A DNA stretch of 64,000 bases from Duganella sp. BJB476 (GCF_003416895.1 NZ_QVIO01000005.1:124001-188000); one strand, 5' to 3'. Positions 37,829 through 47,207 are shown, counted from the stretch's first letter. The notes: generated from the letters alone by a model not told the origin. Translations and numbers: made by a program.

Positions 37829-38447
37829 TCAGCGACATGGCGGCGTTCCCGGCACGAAGCCCAAGGTCTGGGCTGGTATGATCACTGGAGCTGTCGGCAG
37901 GTTGATAGCCAAGGGGACGAACGAGAACAGCGCTTGGTAGCGGACGGGGGGCAGCTACCGGCACTTGCTGGATCGCAGATGCGCACCCGCACCAGGCTGA
38001 TGCAGCTGGCGTCGTAGGGGTCATTCATGCACACCAGTCTGTTGCTGGCCGGGCAGGCCGGCAGGTTGGCCGGCGCGATCGGCACGCTCGTGAGCGTACC
38101 ATCGCTGCCCCGCAGCTGCGCCATGTAGTCGATGCGGACGTAGGCATCGGTGATGGGGGCGCCGAGCGGCAAGCCTCCCGGGCCTTGCCTGAAGATCGCC
38201 GTCTGGCGCACCGTCGCCATATCGCCGCCTGGTCGCTGAAGTCGGCGTTGACGGCGGCGTGGGCGGCCCGGCGCGCCGCCATTTGAATGGAGTTGAACAT
38301 GTACATAAGCCGGGCGAGCTCGATCACCCCGAACATCAGCATCAGCATCAGCAGCAGCATCAGCACCAGCACCAAAGCGAATTCCGCGACCACCGCGCCG
38401 CGCTGGCGGCCAGGCGGCTTGACCTGCGCGAGGCTAGCGGCCGACAT
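37829..38447 (-). pseudogene. TadE/G-type pilus protein, two frameshifts
   Basis: Starting at 38447 the frame reads MSAASLAQVKPPGRQRGAVV then EFALVLVLMLLLMLML, a TadE membrane helix, and continues to NADFSDQAA. Near 38218 the frame shifts to MATVRQTAIFRQGPGGLPLG, matching the expected continuation of TadE proteins. Near 37950 it shifts again to PVRYQALFSFVPLAINLP and FVPGTPP, ending at the TGA at 37829. Two frame changes make it a pseudogene. Its start overlaps the end of the upstream tadE fragment by 14 bp. Confidence 0.75.
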
Positions 38448-38810
38448 AGGGCTGGGAGACGTAGGTGGCGATGTAGATGCCCAAATTGTTCGCCGCGTCG
38501 AAGTAGTTGTTGGTCTCCGCCGCATACAGGGGATCCTGCACCGCCTGCTGCGTCCAGGCTTGCAGCGTATCGGGTACCGTGTAGCCCACGCAGGCGCCGC
38601 TGTCGCAGTAGACGCCGTGGTACACCGGATAGTCTCCCGGCTTCAGCTCCACCAGCTCGGCCGTCATGATGTCGTTCGCTGCCGCAGCGGCCGCAGGCGC
38701 CAGCATGATGTCGGCCATGATTGAATAGGGTGTCTGTGCCAGATAGAGTTGCGCGTCCTGGGCCGCACCCAGCGTGACCGTGTAGTGCCACCACACCCGG
38801 CCCAGGAACA
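38434..38810 (-). pseudogene. TadE-type pilus protein, 5'-truncated
   Basis: The frame reads PLFLGRVWWHYTVTLGAAQD, then AQLYLAQTPYSIMADIML and ends YVSQPYVGR at 38434. The WHYTV...AAQDA segment is what follows the membrane helix in TadE proteins. The N-terminal leader and most of the helix are missing because the sequence breaks at about 38811 into antisense dnaE2. It is the remaining 3' half of a tadE gene that once preceded the frameshifted one. Confidence 0.65.
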
Positions 38811-39971
38811 GCGGTACCGATCTTCCAGGAGCAGGTCATGTCGATCGCGATGGTCGCCGCCGGTTTCACGGCGGGCGAAGCAGACCACTTGCGGCGCGCC
38901 ATGTCGGCCTGGAAGCGCAAGGGCGGGCTGGAAGAGTTCGATCAGAAGCTTCTGGAGGGGATGGCGTCGCGCGGCTACACCGAGCAGTTCGCGCAGTCGA
39001 TCGTGGCGCAGATCCGGGGCTTCGCCGAGTACGGTTTTCCGGAGTCGCACGCGCACAGCTTCGCGCTGATCGCCTATGCCAGCTGCTGGCTAAAATGTCA
39101 CCACCCGGCCGAGTTCCTGGCGTCGCTGCTGAACTGCCAGCCGATGGGATTCTACTCGCCGTCGGCGCTGGTGCAGGACGCGCGCCGCCACGGCGTCGAA
39201 GTGCTGCCGGTTGATGCCTGCGTCAGCGGCTGGGAGGCATCGCTGGAGCCGCGCGCCGATGCCTGGCCTGCGGTGCGCCTGGGGCTGAACTTGATCCGCG
39301 GCCTCGAGCGCGAGGCCGGCTGGCGCGTGGAGGAAGCGCGCTCCGCGCGGCCGTTCGCCAGCACCCAGGACCTGGCAATGCGGGCCGCGCTGACGGCGCA
39401 CCACATGACCGACCTGGCCGCCGCCAACGCGCTGGCGTCACTGGAAGGCAACCGCCGGCAGGCGCTGTGGCAGGCCGCGTCCGGCGTGCCCGACCGTGGC
39501 CTGCTGCGGCACGCCGCCATCGAAGAAGCGCCGGTGGCGATCGCTGCGGCGACCGAAGGGCAGGAGATCGTCGCCGACTACCGGCGCCTGGGGCTGACGC
39601 TGGGACGCCATCCGCTGGCCTTGCTGCGCGATGAGCTATACCGCCGCCGCTTCACGCCTTCTGATGTGCTGCAAAGTTTCGAAGACGGCCAGTTGGCGCG
39701 CGGCTGCGGCCTGGTGACGGTGCGCCAGCGGCCGGGCACCGCCAACGGCGTGACGTTCCTGACACTGGAGGACGAAGGCGGCACCATCAACGTGATTGTG
39801 TTCCCCGACCTGGGCGAGAAACAGCGCACGGAGCTGGTGAAGTCCAGGCTGCTGGGCGTGTACGGTGTATGGCAGTCGCGCTCAGGGGGGCGCAACCTGA
39901 TCGCCAAGCGGCTGGTGGAGTGTTCGCATTTGCTGGGAGACCTGAGCACCAGGTCCCGCGACTTTCATTGA
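38811..39971 (+). pseudogene. dnaE2: Error-prone DNA polymerase DnaE2, C-terminal third only
   Basis: Homology starts abruptly at AVPIFQEQVMSIAMVAAGF (38811) and continues through HLRRAMSAWKRKGGLEEF and FPESHAHSFALIAYASCWLK. The OB-fold region near the end has VTVRQRPGTANGVTFLTLED. It is about 386 codons against roughly 1030 for a full DnaE2, with the catalytic palm missing, so it cannot be a polymerase. The C-terminal reading frame is intact to the TGA. imuA and imuB are not present. The break against the tadE fragment marks a recombination junction. Confidence 0.85.
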
Positions 39972-40361
39972 CCAGGCAGTTCATGCAGTGGACCAGATGG
40001 CAGCAGTCGCGCTGTCGCGTGCCACGCCAGCGATCCTTTCGCGACAGTGCTTGCCCGACCAAGGCGACATCCCCCCTACGCGCCGGGCCCAACCGGCTCC
40101 GGTCCGGGTTCGCTGTTGTGGCGATGTTGGTAAAATGCTAGTATTTGAATAATGGCAATGCCCTCACAGCGTCTGTCGCCGACGCGTCGGCTGGCCTGAG
40201 CAAACAAGCCGGTTGCTTGTCGGCTAACTGAACCTTGCGCGAACCGGGATGGGCTACCGAGCATCGCGTTCCTGTTTTTGTTCACAACGCCGACGCGCGC
40301 TGGCAGGCGCTCGACGCCATCAGCAGTGCAGTCAATCAGGTCGCGCCAAGGAGAGTAAGCC
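39972..40361. other. 390-bp region without recognised gene
   Basis: Between the dnaE2 remnant and the gene at 40362. I see no coding frame with family resemblance and no strong hairpin. An AT-rich stretch around 40130-40155 may hold the promoter of the next gene. Confidence 0.4.
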
Positions 40362-41345
40362 ATGTCAGAAGTCCAGCATTTGAAGACGACGTTCGACCCG
40401 ATGAAGCTGGACGAGATCATCGCGAACGCCAACGAATACGATCCGATCCTCCTTAGCAGTGTCGGTGGCAATGTAGATCTCATGGAACTGACGAGCTGCA
40501 GCGGCACTGCCGACTTCCTGGTGAAGGTGTACGGACGTAACGAGTTCTTCAAGGGAGCACTTGAGATCGTTGTCCCCAGAAATGACAACGGACCCGAGTT
40601 GAAGGGCTCCCGCTCGGCCACGGCGACGGAATCGGAAAAAGCACGGACTGTCGATCGAGACCACTCCATCAAGTTTTCAACCGACTGCCGGTCAGAGCTG
40701 CTGCAGCTCAAAGCCAAGGGACTAGGCGTCCTAGCCAGCCATTACATCACGGTCATCAAAAGCGGGGATGATATCGCCGTACTGCATGGATGGGCCTCCA
40801 AGTTCTCGATGTTTAAAACGCTCAACGACCAGGGCGTGCCGGATAACAACAGGCTCTTTATCGAAAATGCCGAACAGCAGTTGCAGGAGTTTCTCACCTG
40901 CGGTGCGAAGTTAGAGGTAAGTTCGCTGGCAGGGCTCATTGCGGCTCAGCCCGCGCCCGCGCGACGTGTGCCGCCAGTGTCGAGACTGAAGCCATCATCC
41001 GCATCGATCACGGGTCCCGCGCTGCCCGCGCAGGATAGGTCCCCGGCAATCCCCTCGGCGCCGCGGCTGGATGCATGGTCGGCGGCCAGGGTGCCGCCGA
41101 CGTTACGGTTGCCGCCGCCACTGACTGGTTCCTCGGCGCCGAGGTTGGATGCGTCGCTGTCGTCCGAGTCGCCGCCGGCGTTGTCCTTGCCGCAGCCAGC
41201 GATTAGTTTCCCGGCAGTGCCCTCGGCGCCGCGCTTGGACGCGTTGCGGTCTCCAATCTCGCCGCCTGAGTTCTCGTTGGTGCTGCTTCCGATCGTGATG
41301 CCGAATGCCTGGGAAGTCGTTTGCCGGTACAAGAAATTGCAATAG
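40362..41345 (+). CDS. Unknown protein with Pro-rich SAPRLDA repeats
   Basis: 327 residues from MSEVQHLKTTFDPMKLDEII. Residues about 1-195 look like a folded soluble domain (TADFLVKVYGRNEFFKGALE); I do not recognise it. From about 205 the sequence becomes Pro/Ser/Ala-rich with three SAPRLDA units. The DNA repeats as CCTCGGCGCC at 41053, 41131 and 41221, spaced 78 and 90 bp. It then ends VCRYKKLQ. The tail may be a flexible linker or a low-complexity binding segment. No clear partner: the RES/Xre module begins 247 bp downstream. Confidence 0.55.
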   Translation: MSEVQHLKTTFDPMKLDEIIANANEYDPILLSSVGGNVDLMELTSCSGTADFLVKVYGRNEFFKGALEIVVPRNDNGPELKGSRSATATESEKARTVDRDHSIKFSTDCRSELLQLKAKGLGVLASHYITVIKSGDDIAVLHGWASKFSMFKTLNDQGVPDNNRLFIENAEQQLQEFLTCGAKLEVSSLAGLIAAQPAPARRVPPVSRLKPSSASITGPALPAQDRSPAIPSAPRLDAWSAARVPPTLRLPPPLTGSSAPRLDASLSSESPPALSLPQPAISFPAVPSAPRLDALRSPISPPEFSLVLLPIVMPNAWEVVCRYKKLQ

Positions 41346-41520
41346 GAATACGAACAGCTTCTGGTTGGAGGCCTCTACACGGTTAAACAAACAAGTGGTG
41401 CATAGACCGCAGTGTCAGCGCAGTCCCGGCAGCACTGCCTGTCGCTGGCGGCGACGGGTGGGCCACCGCAAGGTGCGCCGAAACAGCAGGGATAGGCGTG
41501 CATGCCTGTTCTACTTGGAT

Positions 41521-41568
41521 AGTTGACCAGATTGACGTAGTTGACACGGTTGATGGATGGTGTAAACT
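41521..41568 (+). promoter_or_regulatory. Promoter with 9-bp tandem operator repeats upstream of Xre/RES
   Basis: Four 9-bp units run head to tail: AGTTGACCA (41521), GATTGACGT (41530), AGTTGACAC (41539) and GGTTGATGG (41548). The third contains TTGACA (41541-41546), a -35 element. TAAACT at 41563-41568 is a -10 at 16 bp spacing. Repeats phased over the promoter suit autorepression by the Xre antitoxin. Confidence 0.6.
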
Positions 41569-41592
41569 GGCCGTTAGCTACAGGAGCCCATC

Positions 41593-42357
41593 ATGACCAC
41601 ACTTGCCAGAAAGAAAGTCAGCGCCTCGGCCGTTCAGGTGCCGCCTGTGCAGGACCGGCAGCGGCCTGTCAGAGGCGTACCGCCGGGGGCTGCCGGCGTC
41701 GGTGCGGTGATTCCGGGTTCCGCCATCGAGCGCGCATTGAATCTGGGTGAGGGTTACTACGTCCTCAAGTTCCGCTTCCCCAAGGCGGACAAACGTGGGG
41801 GATCGGGGCCGGCCGACGCTCCCGTGGAGTTCCTTGAACATGGCGTTCCGACCATCGATCCGGCTGCGATCGATGCCCTGTTGAACAGAGGCGCAGGGCA
41901 CTTCGTCCAAACACCTGGCGGGACGGGCGCGCGGCGCGGTCGTGGACGGCGTCCTCAGGCAGACAACGAAGCGTTCACTGCGAAGGTGAACCTGGAGAGC
42001 GTGAATTCCCGGCAAGTGCACCTTGCCGAGGGGCGATTGCTGACGTCCGCAGATCTGTGCGAGCGGCTCGGCATTTCCCGCCAGGCCTTGAGCAAGGCAG
42101 TGAAGGAACAGCGCATGTTCTATGTGGACGGGCTGTCCGGCTCCCAACTCTATCCGGCATTCTTCGCGACCGGCAAGGCGGAGCGCCGCAAGTTGGAGCA
42201 GGTCTCGCAAGCCTTGGGCGATCTGCCTGGCCCGAGCAAATGGGATTTCTTCATTTCACCCAAGTTATCCCTGAACGAACGTTCGCCGGTGGCCGCGCTG
42301 GCGGACGGAGATTTGCCGAAGGTCCTCGCTGCCGCTGGCGCATTCAGGGGCCGCTGA
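41593..42357 (+). CDS. Xre/ParS-type antitoxin of a RES toxin module
   Basis: 254 residues. The first half is unusually long for this family, with a basic stretch GARRGRGRRPQ near residue 118. The second half has a helix-turn-helix-like LLTSADLCERLGISRQALSKAV and then a toxin-binding region with DGLSGSQLYPAFFATGK and LPKVLAAAGAFRGR. AGGAG precedes the ATG. It is 1 bp upstream of the RES-domain toxin gene and probably both neutralises the toxin and represses the shared promoter with the 9-bp repeat ladder. Confidence 0.75.
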   Translation: MTTLARKKVSASAVQVPPVQDRQRPVRGVPPGAAGVGAVIPGSAIERALNLGEGYYVLKFRFPKADKRGGSGPADAPVEFLEHGVPTIDPAAIDALLNRGAGHFVQTPGGTGARRGRGRRPQADNEAFTAKVNLESVNSRQVHLAEGRLLTSADLCERLGISRQALSKAVKEQRMFYVDGLSGSQLYPAFFATGKAERRKLEQVSQALGDLPGPSKWDFFISPKLSLNERSPVAALADGDLPKVLAAAGAFRGR

Positions 42358-42358
42358 A

Positions 42359-42970
42359 TTGGCCGCGTCGTCGCTGGGGCCACCGCCGGCCGTCCTCTCT
42401 TCCGAACCGTTTCGCGCCACCCTGGTGGCGCCGGAAACATTGTTTCGCATCAGTAGTTACACGACGGGCGAGCCGTTTTTCGGGCGGTCGGGCGGCAACC
42501 GCTTCGACGCACCTGGGTGGGTAGCCGGTGCGTCGCAATTCGGCGCCTGCTATCTCGGTGCTACATTGGAAGTCGCGTTGGCAGAATCAGTGCTGCACGA
42601 CCGGCTTGCCGTGGCGGGAAAGTTCATGGTCGCCAATACGGTGCTTGCCGGGAGCTATGTGCATCGTTTTGACGGCGAGAAGCTTCGTTTGCTGAACCTG
42701 ACTGGCGCCATCCTGAAGCGGTTGAACGGACACGCTGAGCTGACCGGCACCGGCGACTATCACCTGCCCCAGCAATGGTCGCTGGCGGTGTTCAATAACC
42801 CCGCCATGTACGATGGCTTCATTTATGCGTCGCGGCATGCGACCTTGAGCAAGGCTGTGGTGCTGTTCGACCGCGCACAGTCCAAGCTGCACAGCGCGTC
42901 GCACTCTGTCTTGATCCGAACTCCAGGGTATGTCACCGTTGCGAGGAAGTTCGGCATCGTGGGCATCTGA
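42359..42970 (+). CDS. RES-domain toxin (NAD+ phosphorylase type)
   Basis: 203 residues from a TTG immediately after the antitoxin stop. The three residues naming the family are visible in order: arginine in ETLFRISSY, glutamate in GATLEVALAESVLHD and serine in FIYASRHA. The motifs FDAPGWVAGASQFGACYLG and SLAVFNNP complete the RES fold. Family members degrade NAD+ and stop growth. A weak start codon directly after the antitoxin fits lower toxin output. Confidence 0.85.
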   Translation: MAASSLGPPPAVLSSEPFRATLVAPETLFRISSYTTGEPFFGRSGGNRFDAPGWVAGASQFGACYLGATLEVALAESVLHDRLAVAGKFMVANTVLAGSYVHRFDGEKLRLLNLTGAILKRLNGHAELTGTGDYHLPQQWSLAVFNNPAMYDGFIYASRHATLSKAVVLFDRAQSKLHSASHSVLIRTPGYVTVARKFGIVGI

Positions 42971-43477
42971 CCTGGACCCCATCCAGGATTCCCAATATTG
43001 AGAGGCCATTGCGGTGTGCTATGCGGGTCGCGGAATCGCTACGCCAGTCCTGGGAATGCAACTAGCCTCAGGGCAGGCTGGCGTTTGTAGTGGGTAAAGT
43101 CGCCGCCGAAAATGGGTGATCTCTCTCCACTTGCCGGCGTCGATGCTGAACCAGATGCCGCTGCGCCGGCACAGGCCTGGATGACAGCCAGGTCGGTTTC
43201 TCGCGCCTGGGCGCTGCTCGTGTTAGCGCAGCAGAGCGAAGCTGAAATGGCTGGCGTCGGCGGCGAAGCCGTGCTCGCGGAGCATGGACTCGATGACTTG
43301 CCGGAAGCTCCGGTCGATGAACAAACGGCACCCCGAAGAAAAGTTACGCGTAAAAAAACGTCATCGACACGAAAACCGCCAACGCGTATAGTCTTTGAGC
43401 GCACGACAACGCTGGACGCGTTCCCGACGATGCGTCGCACCTGCCTGCTAGGACGGGCCTTTGACCTGAGGACAACA
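42971..43477. other. 507-bp region without intact gene
   Basis: The frames are broken. On the minus strand, short stretches such as FIDRSFRQVIESMLREHGF followed by stops look like remnants of an unidentified protein, possibly a decayed regulator. The plus-strand frame is open from 43112 but composition alone suggests it is not coding before 43478. Confidence 0.4.
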
Positions 43478-44053
43478 ATGTTTGATATTGAAAGAAGCAT
43501 AACGTTCGACCGTCCACCGATCGAATCGGGCAACTACTGGGTTCTTTTTGACGACGACAGTACCGGGGAGCTGTTGTGGGATGGTCAGAAATGGGTCACC
43601 GAAAAGACCGTTCTGCGCTACTGCGGCCGTCCGATGGGGATAGATGACGAAGAAAAAGCTCAGCACATCAGCAACATCCTGGCTGGCTTCCATGTCCCGG
43701 TTGGGCACCATGAGCGGACCATCGCTCAACAATCAGCTATGCGACTGGCGCGTTCGAACGCCGATCGTAGTGAAAACGCCGCGACCGATTCGGTGGTGAG
43801 AAGCCGACGTACAGACGCCTGTGGTTACTACAAAGTGGCCCAATCGCTGGGTGTCAGCTTCGTTTCGCCCCCGGTGTCAGAGAGTGCTATCGATGGTGGC
43901 CACATTGCGAGCGCGACCGATAGAAAGGTATTAGAGGCGTTCTGGCAGCTCATAGCGCAAGAAAAGCGGGACTCCATTACGACGATCGTCGAAGGCTCTG
44001 GCCCGCGCAGTAACGATTTGCGAGAATGGCTGGTCGAGCGGGCCTCTGATTAA
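43478..44053 (+). CDS. Hypothetical protein, 191 aa
   Basis: 191 residues from MFDIERSITFDRPPIESGNY. GAGGA is 6 bp before the ATG at 43478, favouring this start over the open frame that extends 122 codons further upstream. It includes WVLFDDDSTGELLWDGQKWV, a short beta-rich region, and a C-terminal helical part. I recognise no family; its codon use is closer to island genes than to core genes. Confidence 0.5.
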   Translation: MFDIERSITFDRPPIESGNYWVLFDDDSTGELLWDGQKWVTEKTVLRYCGRPMGIDDEEKAQHISNILAGFHVPVGHHERTIAQQSAMRLARSNADRSENAATDSVVRSRRTDACGYYKVAQSLGVSFVSPPVSESAIDGGHIASATDRKVLEAFWQLIAQEKRDSITTIVEGSGPRSNDLREWLVERASD

Positions 44054-44155
44054 CTTGAGCCCAGCGATACTGGACCGGCCAGTTGTTGCCATAGGCCTAG
44101 CCTACGCCACGGTCCATAATTTCCAACCATGCTCGGAGGTCGTCGACACCCACGA

Positions 44156-44343
44156 TCACGAGCATATTTTCACCTGTACCAGGCTGCAGGTGAGTAATCG
44201 CATCACAGCCGCCACCTGGCTGCGATAGATCGTCTCATGCGACACGTGGTACTCCTCGTAGCTCGGGAACAGTTGCCTGAGCCATCCAGCAACCTGTTCC
44301 GGCGACCATTGCAACTGGAGCTTGCTGGTGACCATAATAAGCT
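44156..44343 (-). pseudogene. IS30-family transposase fragment
   Basis: The minus-strand frame contains KLQLQWSPEQVAGWLRQLFP and then EYHVSHETIYRSQ, the conserved WSPEQIAGWL and VSHETIY signature of IS30 transposases. Only about 50 residues of homology remain, and the piece ends against the IS21 terminal repeat at 44344. It is a degraded insertion-sequence relic. Confidence 0.75.
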
Positions 44344-44370
44344 GTGTTGATTTGCATCGAAAACTGACCC
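44344..44370 (+). repeat. IS21-family left terminal repeat
   Basis: TGTTGATTTGCAT, seven bases, then TGACCCA. It matches the reverse complement of 33451-33478 in both sequence blocks and spacing. It is followed 81 bp later by the istA start, the normal geometry for the left end of IS21 elements. Confidence 0.65.
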
Positions 44371-44450
44371 ACTTCACCCCATAATTTGCAGGCGAATCTG
44401 GCCCACGCATAAGACACAATCCTGCTCATGACATTGAGCGGGGAAATGGA

Positions 44451-44780
44451 GTGATCGACGTGGAGCTACTACGAATTATTCGACGCTGGCACATTCGTGA
44501 CCAGGTCCCATTGAGAGAGATCGCCAGGCGCTTGGGCATCTCCAGAAACACCGTCCGACGTTATCTCCGCTCGGAGATGGTGGAGCCCGCCTACCCTGAG
44601 AGGCGTGCAGCCAGCGCCATCGACAAATACGCCTTCCAGCTCGCTGCCCTGCTCAAAACAGAGGCTATCGGAAATAATGAGAAACGGGGAGAGTCCAACC
44701 AAGGCCGAGGCAGCTATAAGGGCCGCGCACGCAGCCCTCCAAACAATTGCTGGAGCCACGAACGGGCCTTAAGAGCCTAG
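44451..44780 (+). pseudogene. istA: IS21-family transposase IstA, N-terminal fragment
   Basis: Starts at GTG with MIDVELLRIIRRWHIRDQVP and LREIARRLGISRNTVRRYL, the helix-turn-helix of IstA, then SAIDKYAFQLAALLKTEA. After about residue 72 the match stops and the remaining 37 codons are unrelated. A full IstA has about 500 residues, including the DDE domain, so this is a truncated remnant. No istB follows. Confidence 0.8.
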
Positions 44781-44852
44781 TGATATCGGGAAATCAGCTT
44801 CAGGAGCTAAGGCGCGTCCTGCTTTCGTGACAAAGCGAAAGAATTTCCAAGG

Positions 44853-47126
44853 TTAGGTAGCGTCGTCGGCGATGTCGTCAAAGATACTTCTCGTGCCGTG
44901 CTTTTTCTCAGCGGGTTCCACAGTTCCCAAAGTCCGGGCACTAACTTTCAGCTCCGGAGGCTCGGTCTCGGCGATCCACTCGTTGGCGAGGTCGACCTCC
45001 CTTTCAATGACCTTGGCCACGTTTTCGTCTTCCTCGAATTGCTTCCGGAGAGTGCTGAGCGATTCGAGCATGTCCTGCATGTGCTCGTCAGGAGAAACGT
45101 CGGGATCATGACTGCGCTGCACCTTAAGCCGCACGTCTGCGAGCTTCGGCAGGAGGTCAGTACGCACTGTCTCCACGAGCCGATCGAATTCGCTGTCAGT
45201 GAAAACGCTGCGTATGCCGGCATCGGCCAGTGCGTGCATGTCTTCCCCCTCAATCGCGTAGTTACTTACCGTCTCGACGAACTCTTTGCGATTCACCTCG
45301 GGCAGGAGGTCGAAACCGTGCAGTCTAACGGCCAACTCTACCTCGGCAACTACGCTAAGGCAAAGGCTTGGCTGCGATACCCGATTCGCGATGTCCGGAT
45401 CCTGCTCAAGGTAGAGCGCGAGGAATTCCTTAGAACAGCGGTTTGCAAGAAATTGATACAGCGCCCGTCTTGCTCCCCACGAGGACATCCACTGCACTTT
45501 GTACTGGTCGCTGGCGGTGAATTCGAGGAGACGCGCGCACATCGTTGGAAAAAGCGATCTCGGGACGACGACCGCTTTCTCCAGGCCGACGTTTCCGCAG
45601 GTGACTTGTGAAATAAGATTTTCCGGGGAGCTGCCACTCAGGAAAATCCCGAGCAGATCCGGGCTGAACGCTAGTGTCGCCGCGTAGGCGTCGCCTATGG
45701 TTGGGTGCTTGAAACGCCAAACGTGTTCGTCGTCAACCTGCAGTTGAGTCACCAGGCTGCCATTGAGCGCGTTGAGCGCCGCAATACAATCCCCCAACGT
45801 GCTGCCGAGCATTTCCAGCGCCTGCCGCTCCGAGCCTTCTAGGCTAACGGGGCTTTCGAGGTTGTCTTTCCTCATGTAGACTAAGCCGAGCGCGGCCTTG
45901 CTGCTCGCGTCCAAGCTCTGGATCACTTCGAGCAGGAGCTGCTCGCGCTTTTCCACGAACTGGCCTAGGTGGTACTCGCTGAGATAAAGCTCCTTGGTAA
46001 ATAGCGGATCCGCAACGCGTCGTGCCGTCTCCGGGATGAAGCGCGCATGTGCCGCCACGTATTCCAGATGGTCCTTGATCTTCGCACGAAATGAAGAAGG
46101 CTGCTTGCCCAGCTTCAGGTGGTTGTACAGGATCTGCTCCCTTTCGAAGGCGGACAGGTCGTGGACGTCGATCACGACCTGGCTTTCGCTGAGGAGAGGA
46201 AAGGCGCTTTCCTTGAGGTCGTGGCGAGCGCGGTTGTAGATGTAGTCCCGCGAGGTCATGACGATCTTGGCATCTTTGCGGAGCATCGCCCTTACTTGGG
46301 CTAGCGAGTGGTTCCACCCGTGCGCTAGATCTGACTCGTACTGCGTCACGCCGAATGCGTCGTCGATCCAAAAAAACTGCGACGGTTCATCCACGTTCCA
46401 GTGCTCGACGACCTTTGCCGGATCGGCCAGCTTGAGCACCGATGACTTCCACTTGTCGGCGGCAGCCATTGCCAACATCGAGGCGATGGTCGTCTTTCCT
46501 GCCGCAGGTTCACCAATCAGCAACACGAAACCGTGCTCGTCCAAGGCATGGACAGCCTTCCGGTAGGAGTCCGTGATGACGACCTTGGCCAAGTCTTCTC
46601 GCAGCGACTCTAGAACAGCGCGTGCCTGCGCGTAGGCGCGTTCGTCGAGGATCTGGCTCAGGTCTCCAAGTCCGTACAGACGGGGCACGAGCATCCGAAG
46701 CCTCGTGTTTGCTTTGATCTGGTCCTCTATCCAAGTGGGCCCGTATATCAGGACCTGCTTGGCTCCCGCAGTCATTAGCACCGATTTAATATGCCCGTCC
46801 TGCTTGCCCGACACGCCTGCATTCGTCATCAGCACGTAGACGTCGCAAAGCCCTTCGGCTGCGAGCCTGCGCACCTTGGGGATTTCGTCGGCCATGTCTG
46901 ACATGCTCAGGAGGTAACCGGGCTTGCCCGAAAACTTGCACTGAATTACGAAATTCCCGCTGAGATGCTGTCCCGGCGCCGGCGCCCAGTTTCCGGCGAA
47001 CGCACCATCCCTTCCCGCGTCGTTAGAATCCAGAAAAGACTGAACCGTCTGACCAAGTATCTCCCTAGCGATGGTGAGGCAAAGCTGCTGGAAGCTGTTC
47101 CATCCGAGACGGTGCAAGTCGTACAT
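44853..47126 (-). CDS. STAND-type NTPase with restriction-endonuclease-like N-terminus
   Basis: 757 residues. Residues 1-150 resemble an Mrr/REase fold: NDAGRDGAF (D40) and FVIQCKFSG (Q62, K64). The NTPase core has Walker A GEPAAGKTT (205-213), Walker B FFWIDDAFG (251-259) and sensor TSRD (291-294), the nSTAND3-like pattern. The C-terminal 350 residues are helical and could sense a ligand. STAND ATPases fused to nucleases include antiviral Avs proteins, so a phage-defence role is plausible but unproven. It follows the TrlF-like gene by 81 bp on the same strand, and the two are probably an operon. Confidence 0.75.
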   Translation of the reverse strand: MYDLHRLGWNSFQQLCLTIAREILGQTVQSFLDSNDAGRDGAFAGNWAPAPGQHLSGNFVIQCKFSGKPGYLLSMSDMADEIPKVRRLAAEGLCDVYVLMTNAGVSGKQDGHIKSVLMTAGAKQVLIYGPTWIEDQIKANTRLRMLVPRLYGLGDLSQILDERAYAQARAVLESLREDLAKVVITDSYRKAVHALDEHGFVLLIGEPAAGKTTIASMLAMAAADKWKSSVLKLADPAKVVEHWNVDEPSQFFWIDDAFGVTQYESDLAHGWNHSLAQVRAMLRKDAKIVMTSRDYIYNRARHDLKESAFPLLSESQVVIDVHDLSAFEREQILYNHLKLGKQPSSFRAKIKDHLEYVAAHARFIPETARRVADPLFTKELYLSEYHLGQFVEKREQLLLEVIQSLDASSKAALGLVYMRKDNLESPVSLEGSERQALEMLGSTLGDCIAALNALNGSLVTQLQVDDEHVWRFKHPTIGDAYAATLAFSPDLLGIFLSGSSPENLISQVTCGNVGLEKAVVVPRSLFPTMCARLLEFTASDQYKVQWMSSWGARRALYQFLANRCSKEFLALYLEQDPDIANRVSQPSLCLSVVAEVELAVRLHGFDLLPEVNRKEFVETVSNYAIEGEDMHALADAGIRSVFTDSEFDRLVETVRTDLLPKLADVRLKVQRSHDPDVSPDEHMQDMLESLSTLRKQFEEDENVAKVIEREVDLANEWIAETEPPELKVSARTLGTVEPAEKKHGTRSIFDDIADDAT

Positions 47127-47207
47127 GTAAAAATCCCGTTTAATAGATAAACCATTCGCGTTTCGACTAGGCTTTATTCGGAGATGACAATATGCGCGAA
47201 TCTCGTC

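Noticed and set aside
43112..43477. N-terminal extension of the 191-residue protein
   Set aside because: No recognisable protein features, and a good ribosome site favours the ATG at 43478.
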